Positions 37,726 through 46,171 of a stretch of 64,000 nt of DNA are shown here, piece after piece (within the stretch, counting starts at the first letter, position 1; each line of letters opens with the position of its first letter). Below the pieces are notes generated by a model. That model was given only the letters and a program-made list of their open reading frames with translations. It ran no database searches and was not told the origin of the DNA. Origin of the DNA: Methylobacterium sp. FF17. GTDB taxonomy: Bacteria > Pseudomonadota > Alphaproteobacteria > Rhizobiales > Beijerinckiaceae. The stretch is taken from assembly GCF_025813715.1 (NCBI RefSeq), contig NZ_CP107532.1, positions 310,001 through 374,000 of the forward strand, given 5' to 3'. The position numbers and the translations under genes are program-made.

Positions 37726-38472
37726 ATGCACGCCGATGCCTTCCTCGCCGACGCCGAACGCCTGCCCGTTGCCGACCTCGATGCCCTGACCGGGGGAACC
37801 GGCCTCGTCGTGGTGGCACCCCATCCGGACGACGAGAGCCTCGGCTGCGGTGGCGTGATGGCGGCGGCGCGCGCCCGGGGGCAGGCGGTCGCGGTGGTGA
37901 TCGTCAGCGACGGCTGCGGCTCGCACACCCATTCCGCCCTGTACCCCCCGGAGAAGCTGCGGGCCCTGCGCGAGCAGGAAACCCTGGCAGCCGTGGCCGC
38001 CCTCGGCGTGCCGGCCGAGGCCGTCACCTTCCTGCGCCTGCCCGATGCCGGGGTGCCGAGCGCCGGCCCCGTCGCCGAGGCGGCCGCCGCCCGGATCGCG
38101 GAGATCGCGCGGCGCAGCGGCGCCGGGGCGGTCTGTGTGACCTGGGGACACGATCCGCATTGCGACCATCAGGCCGCCGCCGCCATCGTGCGGTTGGCGC
38201 GGCCGCATCTCGGCCCGATCGCCAGTTTCGCCTACCCGGTCTGGGGCTGGACCCTGCCCGAGGGCACCGAGGTGGGCGATCCGCCGACGGGCTTCCGGAT
38301 CGATGTCGGCGCCCACCGCGCCGCCAAGGCCGAGGCGATCGCGGCCCATCGCTCGCAGACCACCGACCTTATCTCGGACGACCCCACGGGCTTTCGCCTG
38401 GAGCCCGCGATGATCGCCCGCTTCACCGGCACCCACGAGATCTTCATTCGCATGGACGCGTCCGCCCCGTGA
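37726..38472 (+). CDS. PIG-L/LmbE-family N-deacetylase
   Basis: A 248-residue zinc-dependent deacetylase. The family motif HPDDE is intact at residues 33-37 in VVAPHPDDESLGCGGV, with the later zinc ligand in DPHCDHQAAA near residue 150. Relatives include MshB, BshB and GlcNAc-PI deacetylase, all acting on N-acetylglucosaminyl conjugates. ATG 37726 was preferred to GTG 37708 on spacing; neither has a strong ribosome site. Its stop overlaps the start of the following glycosyltransferase (GTGA), so the two act together. Located in a convergent glycan cluster. Confidence 0.9.
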   Translation: MHADAFLADAERLPVADLDALTGGTGLVVVAPHPDDESLGCGGVMAAARARGQAVAVVIVSDGCGSHTHSALYPPEKLRALREQETLAAVAALGVPAEAVTFLRLPDAGVPSAGPVAEAAAARIAEIARRSGAGAVCVTWGHDPHCDHQAAAAIVRLARPHLGPIASFAYPVWGWTLPEGTEVGDPPTGFRIDVGAHRAAKAEAIAAHRSQTTDLISDDPTGFRLEPAMIARFTGTHEIFIRMDASAP

Positions 38473-39323
38473 TCGCCGACACCACCGTCATCACGCTCAA
38501 CAAGGGGCGTGACGCCCACCTCGCCCGCCTGCTCGAAGGCCTGGCGCGCGGCCCTCATCCCGAAGCCTGCATCGTCGTGGAGATGGGGGCAGAGCCCGAA
38601 CCCCTGCCCGATCTCGGCTTTCCGATCCGTCGGATCGTCCTCGACGCCGACGGCCTTCCCCTGGCCCGGGCCCGCAACGCCGGGCGGCGCGCGGCCACGA
38701 CCGAACGGCTCGTCTTCCTCGACGTCGACTGCATCCCGTCCGCCGACCTGGTGCCGCGCCTCAGCGACGACCTGACCCGGGCCGATGGCCTGATCTGCTG
38801 CGAGATCCGCTACCTGCCGGCGGGTGCCGTGGCCGATGGCTGGACGGAGGCGGGCCTGCGGCAAGCCGGACAGACCCATCCCGTCCGCGAATTTCCCCGG
38901 GATGGGATGGCGCGTTGCGAGAATGCCGGCCTGTTCTGGTCCCTCGCCTTCGGCGTGCGCGCCACCACCTTCGATCGCTTGGGTGGCTTCGACGAAGGCT
39001 TCGACGGCTACGGGGCCGAGGACACGGACCTGGCCTTCCGGGCCGATGCGCTCGGCATCCCGGTGCTGTTCACCGGCGGGGCCCAGGCCTTCCATCAGCA
39101 CCACCTCGCCTGCGACCCGCCGCTGCAGCACTTCGCCGACATCCTGCGCAACGCGACGCGTTTCCAGGCGCGGCACGGCCTCTGGCCGATGGATGGCTGG
39201 CTCGACGCCTTCGCGGCACGCGGGCTGATCGGTGCGGACTGGCGCAGCGGCCCGACGATCCTGCGCCAGCCTACGCCGGACGAAATCGCCGCCACCCGGC
39301 TGCCCGCCGAGCGCCCCTTCTGA
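38469..39323 (+). CDS. Family 2 glycosyltransferase
   Basis: A 284-residue GT-A-fold glycosyltransferase. DVDCIPSADLV (DxD-like) near residue 93 and GGFDEGFDGYGAEDTDLAFR near residue 175 (the ED motif of family 2/7 enzymes) are clear; the C-terminal QAFHQHHLACDPP holds a His pair. No membrane helix, so cytoplasmic. GTG start at 38469 overlaps the PIG-L stop. Its stop is only 2 bases before the stop of the opposite-strand glycosyltransferase gene. Confidence 0.87.
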   Translation: MIADTTVITLNKGRDAHLARLLEGLARGPHPEACIVVEMGAEPEPLPDLGFPIRRIVLDADGLPLARARNAGRRAATTERLVFLDVDCIPSADLVPRLSDDLTRADGLICCEIRYLPAGAVADGWTEAGLRQAGQTHPVREFPRDGMARCENAGLFWSLAFGVRATTFDRLGGFDEGFDGYGAEDTDLAFRADALGIPVLFTGGAQAFHQHHLACDPPLQHFADILRNATRFQARHGLWPMDGWLDAFAARGLIGADWRSGPTILRQPTPDEIAATRLPAERPF

Positions 39324-39325
39324 CC

Positions 39326-40384
39326 TCAGGGGCGGCGCGCTTCTGCCCGATCGGCGACCGCGCCGATCAGGCGAGCGGCTCGTGCCACCGTACCCGGCTG
39401 ACCGAGGGCGCCGATGCGCGCCGGATCGAGGCGCAAGCCCGCCGCGATGACGCCGGGCCATTCGGATGCCGTGGGCCAGGTGGGGCAGTGGATCGCCGCG
39501 CCGAGCGCCGCCAGGGCTTCCGACTTGGCGACCTGCTCGTCGAAGGCTCGGGGCTCCGGCAGGCAGACGAAGCGCTTGGCCTGCGCCGCGACGGCTGAGA
39601 CGACGCCGTCGCCCCCCCCGCCCACCACCAGAGTGGCGCGGGCGAGATGCGGACCCGGATCCGCGACCCATCCGTGCAGGTGAAGGTTCGATGGACGCTG
39701 CCCGGTTCCGCCTTCCACGGGGCCGAGGACGTGCCAGGACCGGTCGGGCACCGCGCGCGCCGCCTGCGCGAGGTCGGCGATCTGTCCGCCCGCGCCGCCG
39801 CGCCCGTAGATGACGAGGATGGAACCGTCCTCAAGGGCCGTGCCGCCGGAAATCTCGGGCGCCGGCATTCCCGCATAGAGGGTTTTCGCCCGCACCCAGT
39901 CCGGGGTGCCGGCGGCTTCGAGTTCCGGCGGGAAGAACGCCAGCACCGCCTCTGCGCTGCGGAAGGCCTCGCGATGGGGCGTGTCGGTGCGGTTGCCGGA
40001 GAGGCGCACGGCCAGGGTCGGCACGGACATCAGGCGTGCGAACAGGGTGATCTCCACCGAGACGTCGGTGACGATCAGGGCCGGATCCGATTCGGTGATC
40101 CAGGCGGCCAGACGCCCCATGCGCGCCCGGACGTTGTCGGCCCCCACGGGCGCGTAGTGCAGCGCCTCCGGCCGGTCGGCCGCGCCGTCCCGCCCGTCGA
40201 AGGCGGTGAGCAGGCGGTCGTCCGGCAGGTCGAGGACCGGGACGGGGGCCTTCCCGGTATCCAGCCCGGCCAGGGTGCCGATCAGCGTGACAGGGCGGTC
40301 GAGGGCCTCGGCGATGAGGCAGGCCCGCTGCCAATGGCCCGCCCCCTGGTGGTGGACGTAATAGCCGATGGGGCGCCGGCTCAT
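39326..40384 (-). CDS. Glycosyltransferase (MurG/UGT-like, GT-B fold)
   Basis: A 352-residue protein whose N-terminus IGYYVHHQGAGHWQRACLIA resembles MurG/UDP-glycosyltransferase starts, with a conserved His after glycine-rich bends. The C-terminal half has LVIYGRGGAGGQIADLAQ, the nucleotide-binding VVGGGGDGVVSAVAAQAKRF and PRAFDEQVAKSEALAALGAA, the usual GT-B sugar-nucleotide site. The acceptor is unknown. ATG overlaps the family 2 glycosyltransferase gene by ATGA. It is the last of three minus-strand glycosyltransferase genes. Confidence 0.82.
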   Translation of the reverse strand: MSRRPIGYYVHHQGAGHWQRACLIAEALDRPVTLIGTLAGLDTGKAPVPVLDLPDDRLLTAFDGRDGAADRPEALHYAPVGADNVRARMGRLAAWITESDPALIVTDVSVEITLFARLMSVPTLAVRLSGNRTDTPHREAFRSAEAVLAFFPPELEAAGTPDWVRAKTLYAGMPAPEISGGTALEDGSILVIYGRGGAGGQIADLAQAARAVPDRSWHVLGPVEGGTGQRPSNLHLHGWVADPGPHLARATLVVGGGGDGVVSAVAAQAKRFVCLPEPRAFDEQVAKSEALAALGAAIHCPTWPTASEWPGVIAAGLRLDPARIGALGQPGTVARAARLIGAVADRAEARRP

Positions 40385-41484
40385 GCGACCCGCGCCGGAC
40401 GCGCCTCGGCGAGCATCGCGTGCAACCCGGCCAGGGCCTCCTCCAGCGGCACGGAGACCGCCTCGGGGATCCCCTCGCCGATCCGGGCCTCGACACGCTC
40501 GACCAGCGCGATGGCGTTGGGACAGTTGGTCGGGTCGATGGCGGCGATGTCGTCCGGCGCGATGCCGAGCGCCGCCAGACCCGCCGCGACTCCTGCACGA
40601 TCGGTAAAGCTGGCGGCCACCGCGCGGCGACGCGCGATGAGGGCGCGCCAATGCGCGGCCGGGGGCAGGCAATAGGTCTCGCCCCCGGTCGCCACGCGGG
40701 CCCGTCGCGTCATCTCGGTGGCCATGCCGCCTTGGACGCGGCCGATGCCGCGATCCGAGACTGCCACGGAGACGTGGGGGCAGTGGCGGACCCGGCCGCC
40801 GTGCAGGCGGACGCGCGAGACCAGGGCGTTGTCCTCCCCGCAGGGCAGGACCGGCAGGCCGCCGACCGCGCGGTAGAGATCGGCCCGCGGGCTCAGGCTC
40901 GCGGCCACGTGGTCGCCGTGGCGCGGCGCCGGATCGTGCGCGGGCGGATCGAACGCGTCCTCGAGCCCGCGCACCGCGGACCAGTATTCCTCGATCCGGT
41001 CGTGCAGGGCCCGCAACACCGGCGTGTCGGACACTTCGTCGGCCTGGAGCACGAGGCGCCCGCCCACGAGTTCGGCCCGGCGCAGGGCGCGCAGGTTGGC
41101 CCGGACCCAGTCCTCGGGGACGATCGCGTCGGCATCGGTGCTGAGCAGGACCCCGTCCGCGACGCGATCGCCGGCGAGCCATTCCACCCCGGCGTCGAGG
41201 GCGCGGCGGCGCGCGGTCCCGACATGGGCGTCCGGAGGCGGTATCGTCGCCTCGACGACCCGGAGGTCGAGGTTCGGCACATCCCCGGCCCGTGCCATCG
41301 CCCGGAGCGTGTCGGCGGTCGCGTCGGTACAGTTGTTGGCCAGCACCAGGACGCGCAGGCGGGCCCCGTCCCCCGTGCCCTGCTGTCGGTCGAGGGAGCG
41401 GATCAGGCGCGGTAGCGCCTCGGCCTCGTTGCGGGCCGGGACGCAGACCACGGCCCGGCTCAGGGACAGGTCCATCTCAGGCAT
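40381..41484 (-). CDS. Family 2 glycosyltransferase
   Basis: A 367-residue enzyme: AVVCVPARNEAEALPRLIRS at the N-terminus, LVLANNCTDATADTL, STDADAIVPEDWV (DxD) near residue 115, and LPVLPCGEDNALVSRVRLHG (ED motif) near residue 225. The last 100 residues fall outside the core domain and look helical. It overlaps the upstream GT4 gene by 8 bases and the downstream GT-B gene by 4 bases, so the three are translationally coupled. Confidence 0.87.
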   Translation of the reverse strand: MPEMDLSLSRAVVCVPARNEAEALPRLIRSLDRQQGTGDGARLRVLVLANNCTDATADTLRAMARAGDVPNLDLRVVEATIPPPDAHVGTARRRALDAGVEWLAGDRVADGVLLSTDADAIVPEDWVRANLRALRRAELVGGRLVLQADEVSDTPVLRALHDRIEEYWSAVRGLEDAFDPPAHDPAPRHGDHVAASLSPRADLYRAVGGLPVLPCGEDNALVSRVRLHGGRVRHCPHVSVAVSDRGIGRVQGGMATEMTRRARVATGGETYCLPPAAHWRALIARRRAVAASFTDRAGVAAGLAALGIAPDDIAAIDPTNCPNAIALVERVEARIGEGIPEAVSVPLEEALAGLHAMLAEARPARVA

Positions 41485-42559
41485 TGCTGACGCGGGCCCC
41501 GGTCGCCGCGCGGGCGGCGCGCTCCAGTTCGATCGCGTAGAGTTCCTCGTAGCGCTGGGTCATCACGTCGGCATCGAACAGGTGCTCGGCCCGGCGGCGG
41601 CAATCGGCGCGGTTCAGGCGAATGGCCCGGGTCACGGCCCGTCCGAGATCCGCGACATCGTCGGCATCGGCGAGCACGCCCGAGGACGCGTCGAGGATGT
41701 CGGGGATCGCACCCCGGCGGAAGGCGGCGACCGGGGTGCCGCAGGCCAGGAACTCGGCCAGCACGAGGCCGAAGGGCTCCTCCCAGCGCGGCGTGCACAG
41801 GGCGACGTGGGCCTCGCCGACACGGCGGGCGAGGTCGTCATGCCCGAGATGGCCGAGATAGGTGATGTCGGCACCGAGGCGCGGCGCGATCTCGCTGTCC
41901 CAGTAGGCGGGGTTCGAGCGCGGCCCGGCGAATTTCAGCGGCAGGCCGGCGGCGCGGGCGGCGTCGATGGCGAGGTGGGGGCCCTTCTCGGGCACGAGGC
42001 GCCCCATCCAGATCGCGTGCGGCTCGCCTGTCGGGGTCGGCGCGTAGCGGAAGGCACCGAGGTCGATCCCGTTGCCGATGACAACGGGTTCTCCGATGAG
42101 CTCGTGCCATTCACGCGCCAGGGAGGGCGATACGGCGGCGAAGGTCATGTCGCGGGCCCGTGCCCGGACGCCGCGCACGAACGGTTCGAAGGGCGGCGTG
42201 TGCAGGGCGGTGACCATCGGAACCGCGAGCTCGCCGGCCCGCAGCAGGGGCAGGTAGTGCAGGCTGTTGTTGTGGACGAAATCGTATCCGCCGGCCGCGA
42301 CGGCATCCATGATCCGCACATAGGCGGCGTGCTCGGCCGCATCGATCCGCGCCTCCGAGACGTCGTCGAAGGCGCACCCGGTCGGCGGGCAGACGGGGAC
42401 GAGGTCGAACACCCCACGCGACCCTTCGGACGCATAGAGGGTGACGGAATGTCCGCGCGCCTGGAGCGCCGATGCGAGCAGATGGGTGTGCATCTCCAAC
42501 CCCCCCGAGAACGGCTGGGCGATCGGGAACTTGAGATGCGCGATGATGGCGATCTTCAC
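41477..42559 (-). CDS. Family 4 glycosyltransferase
   Basis: A 360-residue GT-B retaining glycosyltransferase. The N-terminus IAIIAHLKFPIAQPFSGGLE carries the glycine loop after a beta strand. FVHNNSLHYLPLL and VIGNGIDLGAFRYAPTP are in the middle; WMGRLVPEKGPHLAIDAARA near residue 205 and CTPRWEEPFGLVLAEFLACG near residue 285 (E-x7-E signature) are diagnostic for GT4. Start taken as GTG 42559 because it begins exactly at the first beta strand; no good ATG is in frame nearby. The set GT4 plus PIG-L deacetylase recalls mycothiol/bacillithiol pathways (MshA/MshB), but the other enzymes differ. Confidence 0.88.
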   Translation of the reverse strand: MKIAIIAHLKFPIAQPFSGGLEMHTHLLASALQARGHSVTLYASEGSRGVFDLVPVCPPTGCAFDDVSEARIDAAEHAAYVRIMDAVAAGGYDFVHNNSLHYLPLLRAGELAVPMVTALHTPPFEPFVRGVRARARDMTFAAVSPSLAREWHELIGEPVVIGNGIDLGAFRYAPTPTGEPHAIWMGRLVPEKGPHLAIDAARAAGLPLKFAGPRSNPAYWDSEIAPRLGADITYLGHLGHDDLARRVGEAHVALCTPRWEEPFGLVLAEFLACGTPVAAFRRGAIPDILDASSGVLADADDVADLGRAVTRAIRLNRADCRRRAEHLFDADVMTQRYEELYAIELERAARAATGARVSNA

Positions 42560-43133
42560 GGGATGCGGATCACGACGGTTCGAGGGAGGAAGCCCCCCGG
42601 TCGCGAGGACCGGGACCGCTCCCGATGGGAGTCTGCCAGGCCATCTGGCCATCCCGATCCCCAACGCCACGTGAACAAATGAGAGATTGGCGTCTCCTGG
42701 TGTACCACATGCACGATCCGAGGCGGGACGGCCGAGTCTTTCCGCCATCGAGCATCGCTGGATACTCCGGCCGCCCTGCGACATCGAAAGCATCCCAGCG
42801 GCCAGCCGGGACCGGACGGTCGCGTCAACGACGGCCGATAGGTGCCCTCCGGCTTGGTCGCGGACCTGTGGCGCCGCTTCACGAACTCAAAAGCTTTTCG
42901 CGCCAAGGTGATCGGGCTCGGCGTGGTGAACGCTTTCATGCGGGACGTCGCCCGCTTCACCGCTGCCTGCGCACCGACCCACGGATTGGCGGCTTTCATC
43001 GCCGAAACGTGATGAGAATCGTTCGATACGGATTCTCCCTCCCATCCTGCGCTGGAGCGCTCGGGCTTCCGCCGGATAAACAACTTGTTGGCGAATAGTG
43101 TCCATGGATTGCGGAGGGAGGAGCCGAGGCGAC
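42560..43133. other. Long intergenic region between GT operon and HD-GYP gene
   Basis: About 570 bases between the GT4 start (minus) and the HD-GYP start (plus). It must hold both promoters. The stretch to 42840 has no good reading frame on either strand and may be degraded sequence. A possible short gene lies at 42842-43012. No repeats or tRNA seen. Confidence 0.4.
42842..43012 (+). CDS. Possible short protein or gene remnant
   Basis: A 56-codon frame from GTG to TGA. Its translation includes ADLWRRFTNSKAFRAKVIGL and ends GLAAFIAET, and looks protein-like: the codons from 42890 on are GC-rich at third positions, unlike the flanks. There is no clear ribosome site and no signal peptide, and it is too short for family recognition. 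It could be the C-terminal remnant of a decayed gene, since upstream sequence does not extend the frame. Confidence 0.3.
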   Translation: MPSGLVADLWRRFTNSKAFRAKVIGLGVVNAFMRDVARFTAACAPTHGLAAFIAET

Positions 43134-44198
43134 ATGCAGCATGGTGCGATCTATCTGCTGACGGACCGACCCGACCGCAGTGCCGCCCTCGAGGCGATCA
43201 TCAAGTCGGTCGGACGTTGCGAGGTCGTCGCCAGCGGCGATGAGCGCACCCGCGCGGTTCCCCCGCGCGCGATCGTCTCCGACCTGACGCTCAGCCGCCG
43301 TGAGGCCGTGACCCGCCTGCGCGCCTTCGTTCCGCACGGCAAGGCCATCAAGATCCCGCTCGTCTGCGTGTTGCGCTCGACCTCGGACCACGACCTGCGC
43401 CTGGCGCGTGAACTCGGCGCCACGGTCTGCTTTCCCGCCTACACGGCGCCCCACGTCGTGGTGCAGGCGCTTCTCGACCAGATCGACACCAACGAGGCCG
43501 ATCCCAAGGTCGCGCCGGTGGTGCAGGGCGTCGGACGCGCCTCGGAGGTCCTCACGGGCCTGTTCAACGATGTCCGGGACGGCGGCACGATCTCGCTGCC
43601 CCTCGTCGATGCCGGTCTGGACCCGATCCTGTCGGCGGTGCGCGAAGGCGGGCTGACGCGCTGGCTCGAAACCGTCTGGACCCACGATGACGCGACCTAC
43701 CAGCACTGCCTGCTGGTCGCGGGCGTCGCGGCGCAGTTCGTGCTGCATCTCGGATTCCGCGCCGAGGACCGCGAGCACTTCGTGCGGGCGGCCCTGCTGC
43801 ACGATGTCGGCAAGGCGCGCATCCCCCGCGAGATCCTGAACAAGCCCGGCCGGCTCGATGCGGAGGAGATGTCGATCATGCGTCAGCATCCCGTGATCGG
43901 CTACGAGATCCTGCGGGACAGCGGGTGCGACGCCCCGACCCTCGGAGCCGTCCGGCATCACCACGAGATGCTCGACGGGTCGGGTTACCCGGACGGGCTG
44001 ATCGGTGCGGAGATCGGCGACACGGTCCGGCTCCTGACGATCTGCGACATCTACGCGGCGCTGACCGAGCGGCGCGCCTACAAGGAGCCGATGTCGTCGC
44101 GCGCCGCGATGACGATCCTCGAAAGCATGACCGGCAAGCTCGAGATGGGGCTGGTGCAGCGCTTCGGCGAGGCGATGATGCCGAACGGACAGGACTGA
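43134..44198 (+). CDS. HD-GYP domain protein with degenerate receiver
   Basis: A 354-residue protein. Residues 1-115 have the receiver fold (IYLLTDRPDRSAALEAIIKS, AIVSDLTLS with D50, IPLVCVLRSTSDHDLR), but the acidic pair at the N-terminus and the conserved Lys are missing: the last strand reads GATVCFPAYTAPH. Phosphorylation is therefore doubtful. The HD-GYP domain (about 185-350) is complete: LLHDVGKARIPREILNKPGR and HHHEMLDGSGYPDGL. ATG 43134 is preceded by GGAGGAGCCGAGG; an ATG at 43104 is a weaker alternative. Likely a cyclic-di-GMP phosphodiesterase beside a glycan operon. Confidence 0.87.
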   Translation: MQHGAIYLLTDRPDRSAALEAIIKSVGRCEVVASGDERTRAVPPRAIVSDLTLSRREAVTRLRAFVPHGKAIKIPLVCVLRSTSDHDLRLARELGATVCFPAYTAPHVVVQALLDQIDTNEADPKVAPVVQGVGRASEVLTGLFNDVRDGGTISLPLVDAGLDPILSAVREGGLTRWLETVWTHDDATYQHCLLVAGVAAQFVLHLGFRAEDREHFVRAALLHDVGKARIPREILNKPGRLDAEEMSIMRQHPVIGYEILRDSGCDAPTLGAVRHHHEMLDGSGYPDGLIGAEIGDTVRLLTICDIYAALTERRAYKEPMSSRAAMTILESMTGKLEMGLVQRFGEAMMPNGQD

Positions 44199-44226
44199 CG
44201 GACCAGCGCCGCAGCGCCGGTCCGTC
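44197..44226. terminator. Hairpin terminator between convergent genes
   Basis: Stem GACGGACC / GGTCCGTC, extended inwards after an A-C mismatch by GCGC / GCGC around loop CGCA. It overlaps the last base of the HD-GYP stop and ends 8 bases before the DAHP synthase stop. No T-run follows. Confidence 0.65.
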
Positions 44227-44233
44227 GATTCGC

Positions 44234-45616
44234 CTATTCCGCCGCGTCGAGGCGGGGCCGCTCCACGGCGCTGCGCTCGCGCTTCACCAGTTCGGCCGTG
44301 AGGAAAGCGACCTCCAGGGCCTGCTCCGCGTTGAGGCGCGGATCGCAGTAGGTGTGGTAGCGGTCCTGCAGGTCGTCGGCCGTCAGGGCCCGGGCGCCGC
44401 CGGTGCACTCGGTCACGTCCTTGCCGGTCATCTCCAGGTGGATGCCGCCGGCGACCGTCCCTTCGGCACGGTGCACGCCGAAGAAGCTGCCGATCTCCTG
44501 CATCACCCGCTCGAACGGCCGGGTCTTGTAGCCGCCCGCCGAGATCGTGTTGCCGTGCATCGGATCGCAGACCCAGACCACGTCGCGGCCCTCGCGCTCC
44601 ACCGCCCGGATCAGGCCGGGCAGGTGATCGCCGACCTTGTCGGCGCCGAAGCGGCAGATCAGCGTCAGGCGCCCGGCCTCGTTGGCCGGGTTGAGCTGAT
44701 CCACGAGCCGGATCAGGCCCTCGGCATTCATCGAGGGACCGCACTTCAGGCCGATCGGGTTCCGAATGCCGCGCGCGTACTCCACGTGGGCATGGTCGGG
44801 CTGGCGGGTCCGGTCACCGATCCAGAGCATGTGCCCCGAGGTGGCGTACCAGTCGCCGGAGGTGGAATCGACGCGGGTGAGCGCCTCCTCGTAGCCCAGC
44901 AGCAGGGCCTCGTGGCTCGTGTAGAAATCCGTGGTGCGGACTTCCTGGTGCGTCTCGGGATTGATGCCGATGGCGCGCATGAAGTCCAGCGCGTCCGACA
45001 TCCGGCCGGCCACGTCCTGGTAGCGGGAGGATTGGGGCGAATCCTTCACGAAGCCGAGCATCCAGCGATGCGCGTTGTCGAGGTTGGCATAGCCCCCGGT
45101 CGCGAAGGCGCGCAGCAGGTTGAGCGTCGCCGCCGACTGGCGGTACGCCTCCAGCTGCCGGCGCGGATCGGGCACCCGGGCCTCTTCCGTGAAGGTCAGC
45201 CCGTTGACGATGTCGCCGCGGTAGCTCGGCAGCGTCAGGCCTTCCATCGTCTCGGTGGGCGAGGAGCGAGGCTTGGCGAACTGTCCCGCGATGCGGCCGA
45301 CCTTCACCACGGGCGAACCGCCCGCGAAGGTGAGAACCAGGGCCATCTGCAGGAACACCCGGAAGAAATCGCGGATGTTGTCGGCCGAATGCTCATCGAA
45401 GCTCTCGGCGCAATCACCGCCCTGAAGCAGGAAGGCCTCGCCGGTGGAAACCCGCGCCAGCGCGGATTTCAGCTTGCGCGCTTCGCCTGCAAAGACGAGG
45501 GGCGGAAAGCTCGCGAGCTGCGACTCGACCGATTCCAGCGCGGCGGCATCCGGATAGGCCGGCACCTGCTGGATCGGCAGGTTTCGCCAGGTCTTCGGTG
45601 TCCAACGCTCGGCCAT
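44234..45616 (-). CDS. aroG: Class II 3-deoxy-7-phosphoheptulonate (DAHP) synthase
   Basis: A 460-residue plant/actinobacterial-type (class II) enzyme that condenses phosphoenolpyruvate and erythrose 4-phosphate in the first step of the shikimate pathway. Typical segments: [19 protein letters not shown] at the N-terminus, [20 protein letters not shown] with the metal Cys, [49 protein letters not shown] and [12 protein letters not shown] with the metal His. Length matches the family. The gene stands alone with its own upstream region, which includes a GTTCCG/CGGAAC inverted repeat near 45649-45665. Confidence 0.95.
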   Translation of the reverse strand: MAERWTPKTWRNLPIQQVPAYPDAAALESVESQLASFPPLVFAGEARKLKSALARVSTGEAFLLQGGDCAESFDEHSADNIRDFFRVFLQMALVLTFAGGSPVVKVGRIAGQFAKPRSSPTETMEGLTLPSYRGDIVNGLTFTEEARVPDPRRQLEAYRQSAATLNLLRAFATGGYANLDNAHRWMLGFVKDSPQSSRYQDVAGRMSDALDFMRAIGINPETHQEVRTTDFYTSHEALLLGYEEALTRVDSTSGDWYATSGHMLWIGDRTRQPDHAHVEYARGIRNPIGLKCGPSMNAEGLIRLVDQLNPANEAGRLTLICRFGADKVGDHLPGLIRAVEREGRDVVWVCDPMHGNTISAGGYKTRPFERVMQEIGSFFGVHRAEGTVAGGIHLEMTGKDVTECTGGARALTADDLQDRYHTYCDPRLNAEQALEVAFLTAELVKRERSAVERPRLDAAE

Positions 45617-45805
45617 AATCGTCTCCGCTCCGCCTTTCGGTCGGTTCCGCGCGACGGAACGCCACGCGGAAGAGCGCGGTGTATAGAGCGGTTCGTCCGT
45701 CGAGGCGAGAGCGCGCGGACGCGGCAGCCATTCGCACCGCGCCCGATGCGCCGGACCTTCGGGATGCCTATGGCAAGAGGCCTGTCCGCCCGCCTCGCCG
45801 GATCC

Positions 45806-46111
45806 TCAATCCCCGGTCTGGTCGCCGTCCTCGATGGCGATGCCGTGCTCGGACAGGATCCAGAAGATCGCCTCCAGATCCTCCGCTGTGACGTCGCGGG
45901 GCGGCAGGGCCTCCTCCAGATCGTCGTAGGTCAGGCTGCGCTGCCGCTGCGCCTCGGCCTTGGCGATCAGCGTATCCACGGTCCGGCGCATATCGTCGGA
46001 CAGGGCGTCGTGGCTCCGGCTGCGCTCGTTCACGGACGGATGCAGCGCCTCGGCGAGCATGCGGTCGATGATGGCCTGGCGCCGGGCCTGTGCGTCGTCG
46101 GGACGTTCCAT
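45806..46111 (-). CDS. Standalone sigma-70 region 1.1-like domain protein
   Basis: A 101-residue soluble protein. Residues 44-94 (VDTLIAKAEAQRQRSLTYDD, then LEEALPPRDVTAEDLEAIFW, then ILSEHGIAIED) closely follow the pattern of region 1.1 of primary sigma factors, in which a turn LTYDxxxxxLP is followed by helices and LxxxGIxIxE. There is no further sigma region. The N-terminal 40 residues are charged and helical (DDAQARRQAIIDRMLAEALH). It begins 61 bases after the stop of the formate-dehydrogenase-like gene and is probably co-transcribed. It may correspond to the small second gene (fdh4B) described with fdh4A in Methylobacterium extorquens; I am not sure of that match. Confidence 0.75.
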   Translation of the reverse strand: MERPDDAQARRQAIIDRMLAEALHPSVNERSRSHDALSDDMRRTVDTLIAKAEAQRQRSLTYDDLEEALPPRDVTAEDLEAIFWILSEHGIAIEDGDQTGD

Positions 46112-46171
46112 GCGGTCGATTATGGGCCTCGGACGCCGGCCGTCGAGGGACCGGCGCCCGAAAAAACCGGA

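Noticed and set aside
37726..42559. A complete mycothiol or bacillithiol pathway
   Set aside because: Only a GT4 and a PIG-L deacetylase resemble it; MshC/BshC-type ligases and the MshD acetyltransferase are absent, and extra glycosyltransferases do not fit.
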